This document shows positions 1 through 6,541 of a stretch of DNA of 15,662 nucleotides, one piece after another; the stretch's first letter is position 1, and every line of letters starts with the position of its first letter. This stretch comes from Thermococcus sp. (GTDB lineage Archaea; Methanobacteriota_B; Thermococci; Thermococcales; Thermococcaceae). Where the stretch lies: the NCBI GenBank assembly GCA_021157445.1, contig JAGGWM010000205.1, positions 1 through 15,662 of the forward strand, written 5' to 3'. A program made the position numbers and the translations under genes. The notes under the pieces are model-generated. The model was not told the DNA's origin and searched no databases. It worked only from the letters and a program-made list of their open reading frames with translations.

Positions 1-331
1 GAATGTGTGAGTGTATCCTTTCAAGTTCCGCTATTATGGGTCTTATGTACTGAGCTCTTGGAGGTGCTTCAATGCCCAAAGCCTTTTCACTGCCAATAAC
101 GAATGCATAAGGATGAGATATTGAACATATCCCGCATATTCTTTCAGAGAGGTATAGGGTCTGTATCGCATTCCTTTTCATTCCCATGTACTCGATTCCT
201 CTGTGGGCAAAACCTCTCTTGACGTCAACCTTTACCACCTTTTCTCCCTCAACCTCCGCCTCCACTCTTATTGGCTCTTTTAAAGCTGGATGAATTGGGC
301 CAATAGGGACGTAGTAAGTTGTTTTAGCCAT
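1..331 (-). CDS. Group 4 [NiFe] hydrogenase large subunit (MbhL/NuoD-like) of second cluster, 3' truncated by window edge
   Basis: This is the N-terminal ~110 residues of a second catalytic large subunit; the rest lies beyond base 1. I translated it by hand from the ATG at 331-329, which is preceded by a GGGGTGA ribosome site and overlaps the end of the K gene by 8 nt. The start reads YYVPIGPIHPALKEP, and the first Ni-ligand motif ERICGICSISH carries Cys66 and Cys69. In a [NiFe] hydrogenase these two cysteines plus a C-terminal DPCxxC bind the Ni-Fe site; that second motif is outside the window, so catalytic competence is unproven. The sequence is clearly diverged from the complete MbhL at 7524-8816 (HRGIEYMGMKRNAIQ against LRGLEWVGMRRNYIQ). 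It could be a second MBH, or the core of a formate- or CO-linked group 4 hydrogenase. Confidence 0.93.
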   Translation of the reverse strand, partial: MAKTTYYVPIGPIHPALKEPIRVEAEVEGEKVVKVDVKRGFAHRGIEYMGMKRNAIQTLYLSERICGICSISHPYAFVIGSEKALGIEAPPRAQYIRPIIAELERIHSHI

Positions 332-884
332 TCTGCTCACCCCTTTGTTTCCTAATCTCCTTTACACTCTTATGGGTGTGTTTAATCATATCTTCAACTC
401 CATACTCATCTCTTCTCCATGGGTATTTCCCTTCAGGCCAGTCATCAGGTAAGAACAGGTGTCTCTTGTTCTTAAGTCCATCAAACTCAATGCCAAGCAT
501 TTCCCTGATTTCTCTTTCATTTGTCTCTGCGCCGATCATAAGATCCGTTATTGTAGGAAGAACGAGGTTGCTCTTCGGAAGGTCGAGCTTCATTACTATG
601 CTTACTTCACCCCATGGGTGGGAATGGAAGAGTCCGAAGGAGTATATCATCTTGATTACTTCACCAACGTCCTCCCCAGTTATAAAGTGTAGATGAGGAT
701 AGTCTATTTCAAACATTGCCTCGACAGCTTTTCTGAAGGCGTCTTTGTTAATCTCCATCCAGATTTCTTGGTAGGCTCTGGGCTTTTTGACTCCCATTTT
801 GTATTCCTTTATCTCATAGTTTAATATCGCATCCCCGAGCTTTTCTTTTAACCTTTCAAGGATCTCTTCAGCTGTTAGTGTCAT
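324..884 (-). CDS. MbhK/NuoC-like hydrogenase subunit (30-kDa type), second cluster
   Basis: 186 aa, the NuoC-type structural subunit that sits against the large subunit in the peripheral arm of group 4 hydrogenases; it binds no metal. The family signature is visible in the C-terminal half: TNEREIREMLGIEFDGL followed by RHLFLPDDWPEGKYPWRRDE. The start overlaps the J stop as ATGA (884-881). It is longer than the operon 1 paralogue (173 aa) and very different in its N-terminal half. An unusual segment rich in His and aromatic residues (HLHFITGED, FGLFHSHPWGE) lies at about residues 66-91. The C-terminal tail is basic and hydrophilic. Family assignment is firm; which group 4 subtype it belongs to is not. 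Confidence 0.93.
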   Translation of the reverse strand: MTLTAEEILERLKEKLGDAILNYEIKEYKMGVKKPRAYQEIWMEINKDAFRKAVEAMFEIDYPHLHFITGEDVGEVIKMIYSFGLFHSHPWGEVSIVMKLDLPKSNLVLPTITDLMIGAETNEREIREMLGIEFDGLKNKRHLFLPDDWPEGKYPWRRDEYGVEDMIKHTHKSVKEIRKQRGEQNG

Positions 885-1327
885 TTCTTCTTCCCCTCCA
901 GCTCTTTTTCAAGCTTCTCAATTTTGAGCCATGCCTTTACAATTCCATCTATTATTGCCTCTGGCCTTGGAGGACATCCGGGGACGTAGACATCCACGGG
1001 TATTATTTCGTCTATTGGCCCAACTATGTTGTAGGAGTCGTAAAAGACCCCACCTGTGGTTCCGCAGTTCCCTATTACAACAACAGCCTTTGGATCTGGC
1101 ATTTGCTCATAGATACGTCTAAGTTTGTCAGCAAAGTCCCTTGGAATGGCTCCTGTGACTAGAAGCACATCCGCATGTCTCGGAGAACCGACGAGTTTTA
1201 TTCCAAACCTTTCTGCATCGTATCTTGGGGTAAGGACGGCCACTATTTCAATATCACATCCGTTACATGAACCTCCTGAAGCATGAAAAACCCAAAGAGA
1301 GCGCTTAAAGGTAGTTAGTTTGCCCAT
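881..1327 (-). CDS. MbhJ/NuoB-like hydrogenase small subunit with one [4Fe-4S] cluster, second cluster
   Basis: 148 aa small subunit that carries the iron-sulfur cluster closest to the Ni-Fe site. The four expected ligand cysteines are present: Cys21 and Cys24 in SGGSCNGCDIE, Cys88 in VIGNCGTTGG, and Cys118 in VPGCPPRPEAI. I chose the ATG at 1327 (MGKLTTFKRS) because it follows a GGAGGGGTG ribosome site at suitable spacing just after the stop of gene I; a further in-frame ATG at 1342 would lie inside I. The middle loop (CGTTGGVFYDSYNIVGPIDE) differs from the operon 1 MbhJ (CPTGGSVFFESPFTNAPLDK). That is the region facing the partner subunits, which suggests a different branch of group 4 rather than a recent copy. 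Confidence 0.95.
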   Translation of the reverse strand: MGKLTTFKRSLWVFHASGGSCNGCDIEIVAVLTPRYDAERFGIKLVGSPRHADVLLVTGAIPRDFADKLRRIYEQMPDPKAVVVIGNCGTTGGVFYDSYNIVGPIDEIIPVDVYVPGCPPRPEAIIDGIVKAWLKIEKLEKELEGKKK

Positions 1328-1328
1328 A

Positions 1329-1670
1329 TTACACCCCTCCAATTAGGATAAAGGTTATTATAGCTCCAATTCCCAGGTACCATAAAATATAGTCCCTCAT
1401 GTCCCCGGTATGAATTGCTTGGAGCACTTTGTAGTATTCCTTCAAAGCCTCGATAAATCCCCAATAGATATCTCCAGCTTTTACCTGGACCTTTTCCTTT
1501 GTGGGTTCCGGATTACCACTCAAGTAGGGCTTTATCTGCTCAGTGTTCTTCTTATAGGATGGGTTGCCTCTGGAGTATATCAGATAGGCTATTATACCAA
1601 AGAGGACCAAGAATATCAGCCATAGGAGGGGATTCCAAAATCCTGAAGGAGTAGTTAATGTGAAGCTCAT
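1329..1670 (-). CDS. MbhI-like linker membrane subunit, second cluster
   Basis: 113 aa with two predicted membrane helices (about residues 10-30 and 92-112) flanking a charged, partly helical middle (residues 35-85). This matches the position and architecture of MbhI, which joins the antiporter-like H subunit to the hydrogenase module in MBH. The ATG overlaps the H stop as ATGA (1670-1667). Sequence similarity to the operon 1 copy is weak except near the end (GxITFILIGG against GALVIGG), so the call rests mainly on order, length and topology. A separate I gene argues against the MBX/MBS layout, where as I recall a second MrpD-like gene (H') occupies this position. Confidence 0.8.
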   Translation of the reverse strand: MSFTLTTPSGFWNPLLWLIFLVLFGIIAYLIYSRGNPSYKKNTEQIKPYLSGNPEPTKEKVQVKAGDIYWGFIEALKEYYKVLQAIHTGDMRDYILWYLGIGAIITFILIGGV

Positions 1671-3220
1671 GCCAGACCACCCCAGCTGTGGTATTGAGCA
1701 AAGTTAATTAACGCATCAACTGCCGGATAAACAAGCTTGTCAAGTACTAAGTTCGGGAAGAGACCGAAGAGTATACAAAGCGCTGCTAGGATTACCATTG
1801 CAATTATCATCGGCTTGGGAACCTCTCTCGTGTTCTCGAACTTCTCCAGTGGCGGACCGAGGAAAGCTGATGCAAATACCTTGACGAAGGAAGCCAAAGT
1901 TAAAACACTGGTAACCATGGCAAACACTGTAAGGAGAGGGTTAAGTCTGTATGATGTTTCATATATGAGAAGCTTGCTTGCAAATCCGTTAAACGGCGGT
2001 AAACCAGATATCGCAGCAGCCCCCACCATGAAGCTTATTGCTGTTATAGGCATCTTCCTAGCCAAACCCCCCATTTCATTAAGATTTCTCGTTCCCGTAA
2101 CGTAAAACAAAGCTCCAGCGGTCATTAAGAGTAAGCTTTTGTAGATGATGTGGTTTATTATGTGAAATACTCCCCCCGCCATAGCATCTCTTCCAAACTC
2201 CGCAAGCTTTGAAGGATCATGTAAAACCGTTAAACCAACCCCAACACCGAGAAGCATGTAGCCAGTCTGGGATATAGCATGATAACTCATCAATCTCTTG
2301 ACGTCCTTCTGCACCAAGGCCATTGTAACGCCTATGAACATTGTAAGCACTCCCAGGATGGACATAATCCAGCCTACTCTAGCGAGGTCTATTACAACGT
2401 TTGCAAATAGTGTGAAGCTTACTCTAAAGAGAGCATAAAGGCTTGCGTAAGTTGCTACCAGGAGAGGAGGGTTTATTCCTGCAGGGACTTCTGTATATGC
2501 ATCCGGCACCCAGTAGTGCATCGGCACAGCACCGCATTTCATTGCAAAGGAGGTGAAAAGCAATCCGAGTGCGATCATATCAACCATGTTAAAGGACACG
2601 TTCTTGGCTATGTATGCAAGGTTTAAGTTCCCATACTGTCCGTAGAGTATACCTACTGCAAAGAGCACCATTAAAGACGCCACTGAACTAACCATCAGAT
2701 ATTTAATTCCTGCTTCACTTGCCTCACCGCGGTAGTTTCTAAATCCCACCAATGCCGATCCCGCTATACCAGCTATTTCTAGGAAGACGAAGAGGTTAAA
2801 GAGATCTCCCGTAAGCACCATACCGAGAATTCCTACCTCAAGGAGCATTAACAGTGCATAGTACTTTTCCAGACCCGTTTCCCTCTCTACATGACTGTAG
2901 GAGTAGAGAGCCCCTATAAAGCTCATCAGCGTTGCAGATATTGCCATAAAGACACTCATGGCATCTACTTCAAACATGATTCTTATTGGAACAGAATAAC
3001 CAGATGGCAACACTAGGGTTGGCTTGTCTGCACCAAAGACATAGACCATTATTCCCCCAGTAACAACTTCCTTGGCAAGCAGGAGGGATAGCACCACGGT
3101 TATGCCGGTTATTATGATTGTCCATATTGAGACTTCCCTATAATGCTTCTTAAAGAGAGGTGCTGTAAATGCCCCAAATAGAGGAACGGCAATCATTAAA
3201 GCCGGTAGGTGCTCCATCAT
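1667..3220 (-). CDS. MbhH/MrpD-like antiporter subunit, second cluster
   Basis: 517 aa polytopic protein of the NuoL/M/N and MrpD family, about 14 membrane helices. Visible family features are the TM5 glutamate (Glu148 in FVFLEIAGIAGSAL), the TM7 lysine (Lys228 in FAMKCGAVPMHYW), histidines and lysine in VFHIINHIIYKSLLL, and the TM12 SK..IYE (Lys416) after GLPPFNGFA. It lacks the SAMLxGLVIKxG segment of the operon 1 copy: at that place it reads INPPLLVATYASLYALFR, with no lysine. The start is the first of two ATG codons behind GGAGGTTAAGGGG and overlaps the G stop as ATGA. By family knowledge this subunit moves ions when the redox arm turns over; the missing lysine may change that path (see findings). 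Confidence 0.96.
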   Translation of the reverse strand: MMEHLPALMIAVPLFGAFTAPLFKKHYREVSIWTIIITGITVVLSLLLAKEVVTGGIMVYVFGADKPTLVLPSGYSVPIRIMFEVDAMSVFMAISATLMSFIGALYSYSHVERETGLEKYYALLMLLEVGILGMVLTGDLFNLFVFLEIAGIAGSALVGFRNYRGEASEAGIKYLMVSSVASLMVLFAVGILYGQYGNLNLAYIAKNVSFNMVDMIALGLLFTSFAMKCGAVPMHYWVPDAYTEVPAGINPPLLVATYASLYALFRVSFTLFANVVIDLARVGWIMSILGVLTMFIGVTMALVQKDVKRLMSYHAISQTGYMLLGVGVGLTVLHDPSKLAEFGRDAMAGGVFHIINHIIYKSLLLMTAGALFYVTGTRNLNEMGGLARKMPITAISFMVGAAAISGLPPFNGFASKLLIYETSYRLNPLLTVFAMVTSVLTLASFVKVFASAFLGPPLEKFENTREVPKPMIIAMVILAALCILFGLFPNLVLDKLVYPAVDALINFAQYHSWGGLA

Positions 3221-3582
3221 CCCCTTAACCTCCTTATCTTTGTAACGTCGAGGGTTCCGTAGTGTTTGTAGATATTAACGGCAAAAGCCAACATTAGAGC
3301 AGATACAGCAACACCGATAACTATGCTCGTGAGAGTTAGTGCCTGTGGGGTTGGTAGAACCATTTTTCCCGCAGCTTCAGGAGGTGCTTGTGTGTAGATG
3401 GGGGCATAGCCTCCTTTTACATAGCCTAGCGCCACAATGAACATGTTCACCGCTCCTTCTAGAATTTCAACGCCAATTACGACCTTTATGAGATTACGCT
3501 TAAATCCAATTGTGTAAAAGCCAAGGGCGAGCAATACTGCAACTACGATAAACGGAAGGTTAACAAAGATGCTACCATTCAT
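3217..3582 (-). CDS. MbhG/MrpC (NuoK-like) membrane subunit, second cluster
   Basis: 121 aa, three membrane helices, equivalent to MrpC and NuoK. Motifs shared with the operon 1 copy are FKRNLIKVVIGVEIL in helix 1-2, TPQALTLTSIVIG in helix 3, and the terminal tail IYKHYGTLDVTKIRRLRG. Helix 2 carries the typical buried glutamate of this family (GVEILEGAVN). The ATG at 3582 follows GGAGGGAGAGAG and overlaps the end of F by 11 nt; F stops with TAG inside this gene's first codons. Part of the Mrp-like ion-translocating module of the second complex. Confidence 0.95.
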   Translation of the reverse strand: MNGSIFVNLPFIVVAVLLALGFYTIGFKRNLIKVVIGVEILEGAVNMFIVALGYVKGGYAPIYTQAPPEAAGKMVLPTPQALTLTSIVIGVAVSALMLAFAVNIYKHYGTLDVTKIRRLRG

Positions 3583-4039
3583 CTCTCTCCCTCCTTAGGA
3601 TAAGGAAGAATATCAGAACTATACTCGTAAGACCCGCCAATACTTTTGTTCCCACAAAGATGTTGAGGTATGAAAGCGTTCCACCAGTGTTGAGGTAGCC
3701 CGGATTAATCCCTTTGGGAGTTGGAGCCCCAAAAAGGAAGTCGCTGTTTGCAATCACGTTTTTCAAGAATGTATATCCCATAAGACCCAACGCACCAATG
3801 CCTAAGAATCCCAAGGCTCCGAGGCTTTCCAGCTGACTCAAAGGAACCTTATCAAAAAGTTCCTTGACTTTTTCTTTATTATTTGCCACTATCAGCAGAG
3901 CTAAGCCGCTTGCAAATACAGCTCCACCCTGAAATCCTCCCCCGGGTGTGAGGTGCCCATGCAAAATGATATATGATCCAAAGACCAATATCAGGGGCGC
4001 TAAAATTTTTGTTGTTGTTCTTATGATTGTGGTTGTCAT
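3572..4039 (-). CDS. MbhF/MrpB-like antiporter subunit, second cluster
   Basis: 155 aa, four membrane helices, MrpB family. The diagnostic loop [15 protein letters not shown] lies at residues 27-41 after the first helix. The ATG at 4039 overlaps the E stop as ATGA, and the gene ends in TAG inside the G start. The coding DNA for the [13 protein letters not shown] loop is identical over 41 nt to the operon 1 copy although the rest of the protein has diverged (see findings). In Mrp antiporters and MBH this subunit belongs to the part associated with sodium transport; that role is inferred from the family. Confidence 0.95.
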   Translation of the reverse strand: MTTTIIRTTTKILAPLILVFGSYIILHGHLTPGGGFQGGAVFASGLALLIVANNKEKVKELFDKVPLSQLESLGALGFLGIGALGLMGYTFLKNVIANSDFLFGAPTPKGINPGYLNTGGTLSYLNIFVGTKVLAGLTSIVLIFFLILRRERDEW

Positions 4040-4311
4040 TTCTCCTTCCCTCCGTAGTGTCTTAGTGCCATTAGAACTCCAGAAACTGCAGTGAAAAGAA
4101 CCGTTGCTTCTCCAAGTGTATCGAAACCTCTGTAGTCAAATACAACACTAGTAACAACGTTGTTGGCTGAGGCTTCTTCTTGAGCATGCTCTATGAAGTA
4201 GGTGTCCATCTCGGCATGGGGAGGTTCTCCAAAAGGTCTCAAGCTTATAGCTGCAGCCAAGAGAAATATTATGAATGATAAGAATGCAAACAGCCCCAGT
4301 GCCCTCCTCAT
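4036..4311 (-). CDS. MbhE-like subunit (MrpA C-terminal domain type), second cluster
   Basis: 91 aa, two membrane helices separated by a polar loop. The second half carries the signature [20 protein letters not shown], shared with the C-terminal end of MrpA and with MbhE. The first helix is near residues 5-27. The ATG at 4311 overlaps the D stop as ATGA. It is eight residues shorter than the operon 1 MbhE; the difference lies in the loop between the two helices. Component of the Mrp-like module. Confidence 0.93.
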   Translation of the reverse strand: MRRALGLFAFLSFIIFLLAAAISLRPFGEPPHAEMDTYFIEHAQEEASANNVVTSVVFDYRGFDTLGEATVLFTAVSGVLMALRHYGGKEK

Positions 4312-4571
4312 TCTATCACCTCCTCATCGGTGGTGTTCTTGATAGCAAGAAGATACATTGCCGTTGTCAATCCCGCTCCAACACCCGCTTCTGCTATAGC
4401 AACATCTGGTGCCTGAAGAACATAGAATTCCACGGAAAGAGCCAAGCTGAAGACCGCCATTGCTATTACTGCAGCAATTAAGTTCTTAAACCTGATAGCG
4501 GCTATTGAGCTTCCTATTAATGCAATTGCAATGAGGATTTGCAGAATCCAGAAGAAGTTTTCAAAGTTCAT
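4308..4571 (-). CDS. MbhD-like subunit (MrpA C-terminal/NuoJ-like), second cluster
   Basis: 87 aa, three membrane helices. The family motif [16 protein letters not shown] is at residues 52-67, as in the MrpA C-terminal part and MbhD. I chose the ATG at 4571 ([11 protein letters not shown]) because it follows a clear GGAGGGATACT ribosome site and gives a length matching the operon 1 copy (88 aa); the upstream in-frame ATG at 4589 would overlap C by 29 nt with no better site. The chosen start overlaps C by 11 nt. Component of the ion-translocating module. Confidence 0.93.
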   Translation of the reverse strand: MNFENFFWILQILIAIALIGSSIAAIRFKNLIAAVIAMAVFSLALSVEFYVLQAPDVAIAEAGVGAGLTTAMYLLAIKNTTDEEVIE

Positions 4572-4917
4572 AGTATCCCTCCAGTTCATCTATTACAGCC
4601 CCATAAGGTCTTATTCCCGACTTTCTAGCTGCCCTACCAATTGCATGGGCTCCAACTGGGTTTGTTAGCACTAAAAATATCACTACAAGTGCCGAGTGGA
4701 TTCCTATTGTGATCCATCTTGCATCATGGTTTGGAAGCCATCTGTAAATCGAGTACACCACGGTTGCCAAGACTATGAAAATCGTCCCAAAGGTTGTGCA
4801 TTTTGTTGAAGCATGGATTCTTGTATAGACATCTGGGAACCTAAGGATTCCAATGCTGGCCAGTAAATTGAACCCAACTCCAATTGCAAGAAGTATCGCC
4901 AAAAGTGCCTCTATCAT
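4561..4917 (-). CDS. MbhC/MrpG-like antiporter subunit, second cluster
   Basis: 118 aa, three membrane helices, MrpG family. The diagnostic stretches are LRFPDVYTRIHASTKCTTFG after helix 1 and LTNPVGAHAIGRAARKSGI before the C-terminal tail. It starts with ATG at 4917, overlapping the B stop as ATGA; the operon 1 copy uses GTG instead. Small Mrp-module subunit, required in Mrp antiporters for assembly and activity of the complex. Confidence 0.95.
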   Translation of the reverse strand: MIEALLAILLAIGVGFNLLASIGILRFPDVYTRIHASTKCTTFGTIFIVLATVVYSIYRWLPNHDARWITIGIHSALVVIFLVLTNPVGAHAIGRAARKSGIRPYGAVIDELEGYYEL

Positions 4918-5189
4918 GCCAATCCCACCCTTTTCTTTACTAAATACCTCGCTATATACAGAGTTGCAATATAGCTAAGAACTGCATAAACAAGCGCAAC
5001 ATCGATAATCACAGCTTGCTCTGTAATCACTCCGTACAAAACCATGGCACCAGCAGTCGTGGTTGTTAAAGCATCCAATGCTACAACCCTGTCGGGAATC
5101 GTTGGACCGATTAGCATTCTCATCATTGTTAACGTAGCTGAAAGGAAAAGCAATATCATCGCTCCCATGAACAAACTTTCAGGCGTCAT
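4914..5189 (-). CDS. MbhB/MrpF-like antiporter subunit, second cluster
   Basis: 91 aa, three membrane helices, MrpF family, with the motif LIGPTIPDRVVALDALTT between helices 1 and 2. I took the ATG at 5189 (MTPESLF) because it forms an ATGA overlap with the A stop and lies behind AAGGAGGA; the longer frame from 5228 would add residues that merely read through the end of A. The same arrangement is seen in operon 1. Part of the Mrp-like module. Confidence 0.94.
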   Translation of the reverse strand: MTPESLFMGAMILLFLSATLTMMRMLIGPTIPDRVVALDALTTTTAGAMVLYGVITEQAVIIDVALVYAVLSYIATLYIARYLVKKRVGLA

Positions 5190-5689
5190 TCCGCAATCCT
5201 CCTTGCCCATTTTGGTAGATATCCACAAAGTTCTTCAGGGGTTGGCTTTTCTTTTCCTGGCGGAACGTTAATCCAATGGACGTATAAGTTCCCTTCATCA
5301 TCGATTTCAAGCGTAAACGTTCCCGGGGTGAGGGTTATTGAATTTGCAAGAAGGGTTCTGCTTTCATCTCTCGTTAATCCGGGAGATATTTTCACTATAC
5401 CCGGCCTTATTTTTCCAGTAATCACCCTATAAGCAACGTCTAAATTTGCCTTTGCCATGGCGTAAAAGAACGGCCCCACCGCATAAATCAGGAAAAGTAC
5501 CCACCTTTTTGGATTGAAAAAGTAATCAAGCCGTTCGTCCATTATGTTTCTCGTTGCATATCCTATGAGAGCCGCTATTACAATGCCAGCCACTAGCTCT
5601 GCTGGACTCCATAGTAAAACACTGCCAGAACCTGCGGTTAAGATCAGATACACAATCAACGACCACAGGAAAGATGTTGTAAGGGACAT
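5186..5689 (-). CDS. MbhA/MrpE-like antiporter subunit, first gene of second cluster
   Basis: 167 aa, MrpE family. Membrane helices fill residues 1-75, followed by a soluble tail. Family motifs: GPFFYAMAKANLDVAYRV, TGKIRPGIVKI and NSITLTPGTFTLEIDD, ending YVHWINVPPG. The ATG at 5689 is preceded by GAGGTGGGAGA, the same ribosome site and spacing as mbhA in operon 1. It is the first gene after a 282-bp spacer and so should be the promoter-proximal gene of the second transcription unit. A 29-nt stretch encoding ANLDVAY is identical to the operon 1 gene (see findings). Confidence 0.96.
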   Translation of the reverse strand: MSLTTSFLWSLIVYLILTAGSGSVLLWSPAELVAGIVIAALIGYATRNIMDERLDYFFNPKRWVLFLIYAVGPFFYAMAKANLDVAYRVITGKIRPGIVKISPGLTRDESRTLLANSITLTPGTFTLEIDDEGNLYVHWINVPPGKEKPTPEELCGYLPKWARRIAE

Positions 5690-5700
5690 TCTCCCACCTC

Positions 5701-5717
5701 AACTTTAAGTTTTAAAC
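5701..5717 (-). promoter_or_regulatory. SurR-type operator in the leader of the second cluster
   Basis: Read on the minus strand the 17 bases are GTTTAAAACTTAAAGTT, an exact match to GTTn3AACn5GTT, the extended motif of the sulfur-responsive regulator SurR in Thermococcales. It directly abuts the ribosome site of the A gene and lies downstream of the predicted transcription start, a position that favours repression. The match is seen; SurR binding is inferred. Confidence 0.6.
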
Positions 5718-5767
5718 CGTTTAAGAGCATATTTCAAACTATCTCATTATTAGCTTGTCTAAAATCC

Positions 5768-5784
5768 ATTAAATACATTTCTTT
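5768..5784 (-). promoter_or_regulatory. Predicted TATA/BRE promoter of second cluster
   Basis: On the minus strand the sequence AAAGAAATG-TATTTAAT gives a purine-rich BRE-like element followed by a TATA-like box at 5775-5768. The expected start of transcription, about 25 nt further, would be near 5745, leaving a leader of some 57 nt before the ATG at 5689. The box is not a perfect consensus. Confidence 0.5.
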
Positions 5785-5801
5785 AACAAAAGGTTAAAAA
5801 C
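5785..5801 (-). promoter_or_regulatory. SurR-type operator upstream of second cluster promoter
   Basis: On the minus strand the bases read GTTTTTAACCTTTTGTT, exactly GTTn3AACn5GTT. It lies about 10 bp upstream of the predicted TATA box, the position from which SurR activates hydrogenase operons in Pyrococcus. The same motif lies at the same relative place upstream of operon 1 (14351-14367). Confidence 0.65.
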
Positions 5802-5929
5802 ATATAATTTGACAAATATAAAGGTAATAAAGCTTTACATAAAATAGAACATAAAAATACAAGAATGTCCAAGAAAGTTCAGCAATGTTAAAAATTTTGA
5901 CAGCTATGATGATAAATGGTAGGGCTTTT

Positions 5930-5962
5930 GATATAAAAACTGTTAAAAGGAACAGGGAAAAG
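5930..5962 (-). terminator. T-rich terminator-like stretch after mbhN
   Basis: On the minus strand, 10-40 nt after the mbhN stop, come two pyrimidine runs (TTTCTTTTCCC and then CCTTTTAACAGTTTTTATAT). Archaeal transcription often ends in such T-runs without a hairpin. The second run also resembles a TATA box, so termination is only a moderate call, and read-through into the second cluster is possible. Confidence 0.4.
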
Positions 5963-5971
5963 AAACAATGT

Positions 5972-6541
5972 TCATTCTTCGTATTCTTCTATTGCACCAA
6001 AGCGACATACTGTTGCACATATTCCACATCCGACACACTTGCTGGGATCAATTTTATGCACTTTTCCGGGCGATCCTTCAATGGCATTCTGCGGGCAGTT
6101 TCTGGCACACAGCGTGCATCCCTTACACTTGTCTGCAATTATGCGGTATTTCTTTGTTTTCCCTCCTTGCTTTGTGAGCATTTCTTCAATTTCTTCATTT
6201 TTGAGCCATCTGAGGTTGTCATCGTATTTATCATAAGTAGCCAAAAGAAATTCATTGCTCATCTCCAATGCATTTACCGGACAGACATCAACACACTGCT
6301 GGCAAAAGACACATCTTCCAAGCCAAAGGGTCACCTTTTTAAGCTCCGGCACGTATTCAAACACTCCTGCCGGACAGACGGTAATACAGAGCCTACAGCC
6401 TATGCACTTGTCCACATGGTAGATCAACTTTCCCCTAAATCCTTCTGGGGTTGGAACCGGGTCACTCTGAGGGAAAGGGTTTGTTGCCGGCTTCTTGAAG
6501 AGGTTACCTAGAACTACAGAGAGAGTTGGAGGAAGCTTCAT
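5972..6541 (-). CDS. mbhN: MbhN-like iron-sulfur subunit with an extra C-terminal 2[4Fe-4S] domain
   Basis: 189 aa electron-entry subunit of the hydrogenase. The N-terminal part (residues 1-115) matches ordinary MbhN: LFKKPATNPFP, then two CxxCxxCxxxC motifs with cysteines 46/49/52/56 and 77/80/83/87, then NEFLLATYDKYDD. A linker and a second ferredoxin domain follow (about residues 131-189, bases 6151-5975), with motifs CKGCTLCARNC (139-149) and CVGCGICATVC (169-179). That makes sixteen ligand cysteines, enough for four [4Fe-4S] clusters. As I recall, P. furiosus MbhN is about 140 aa with only the first two. The added domain resembles the C-terminal ferredoxin domain of NuoF/HndC-type flavoproteins. 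ATG overlaps the M stop as ATGA. It is the last gene of operon 1. Confidence 0.95.
   Translation of the reverse strand: MKLPPTLSVVLGNLFKKPATNPFPQSDPVPTPEGFRGKLIYHVDKCIGCRLCITVCPAGVFEYVPELKKVTLWLGRCVFCQQCVDVCPVNALEMSNEFLLATYDKYDDNLRWLKNEEIEEMLTKQGGKTKKYRIIADKCKGCTLCARNCPQNAIEGSPGKVHKIDPSKCVGCGICATVCRFGAIEEYEE

Larger units (their letters stand above)
5690..5971. other. Inter-operon spacer, 282 bp, AT-rich
   Basis: No credible gene lies here on either strand. It holds the T-rich end region of operon 1, the promoter of the second cluster and two SurR-type sites. The centre (about 5800-5930) is AT-rich with no motif I recognise apart from an isolated box C-like ATGATGA at 5906-5912 that has no matching D box. 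Confidence 0.7.

Noticed and set aside
376..696. Plus-strand open frames opposite the second-cluster K gene
   Set aside because: Antisense shadows of a NuoC-like gene with recognisable motifs; no promoter or ribosome site in their sense.
5906..5912. Box C-like ATGATGA suggesting a C/D guide RNA
   Set aside because: No D, D' or C' boxes at workable distances on the same strand.
5885..6511. 208-aa open frame on the plus strand over mbhN
   Set aside because: It is the reverse shadow of the cysteine-rich mbhN; no ribosome site, no family resemblance, and the minus-strand frame has clear ferredoxin motifs.
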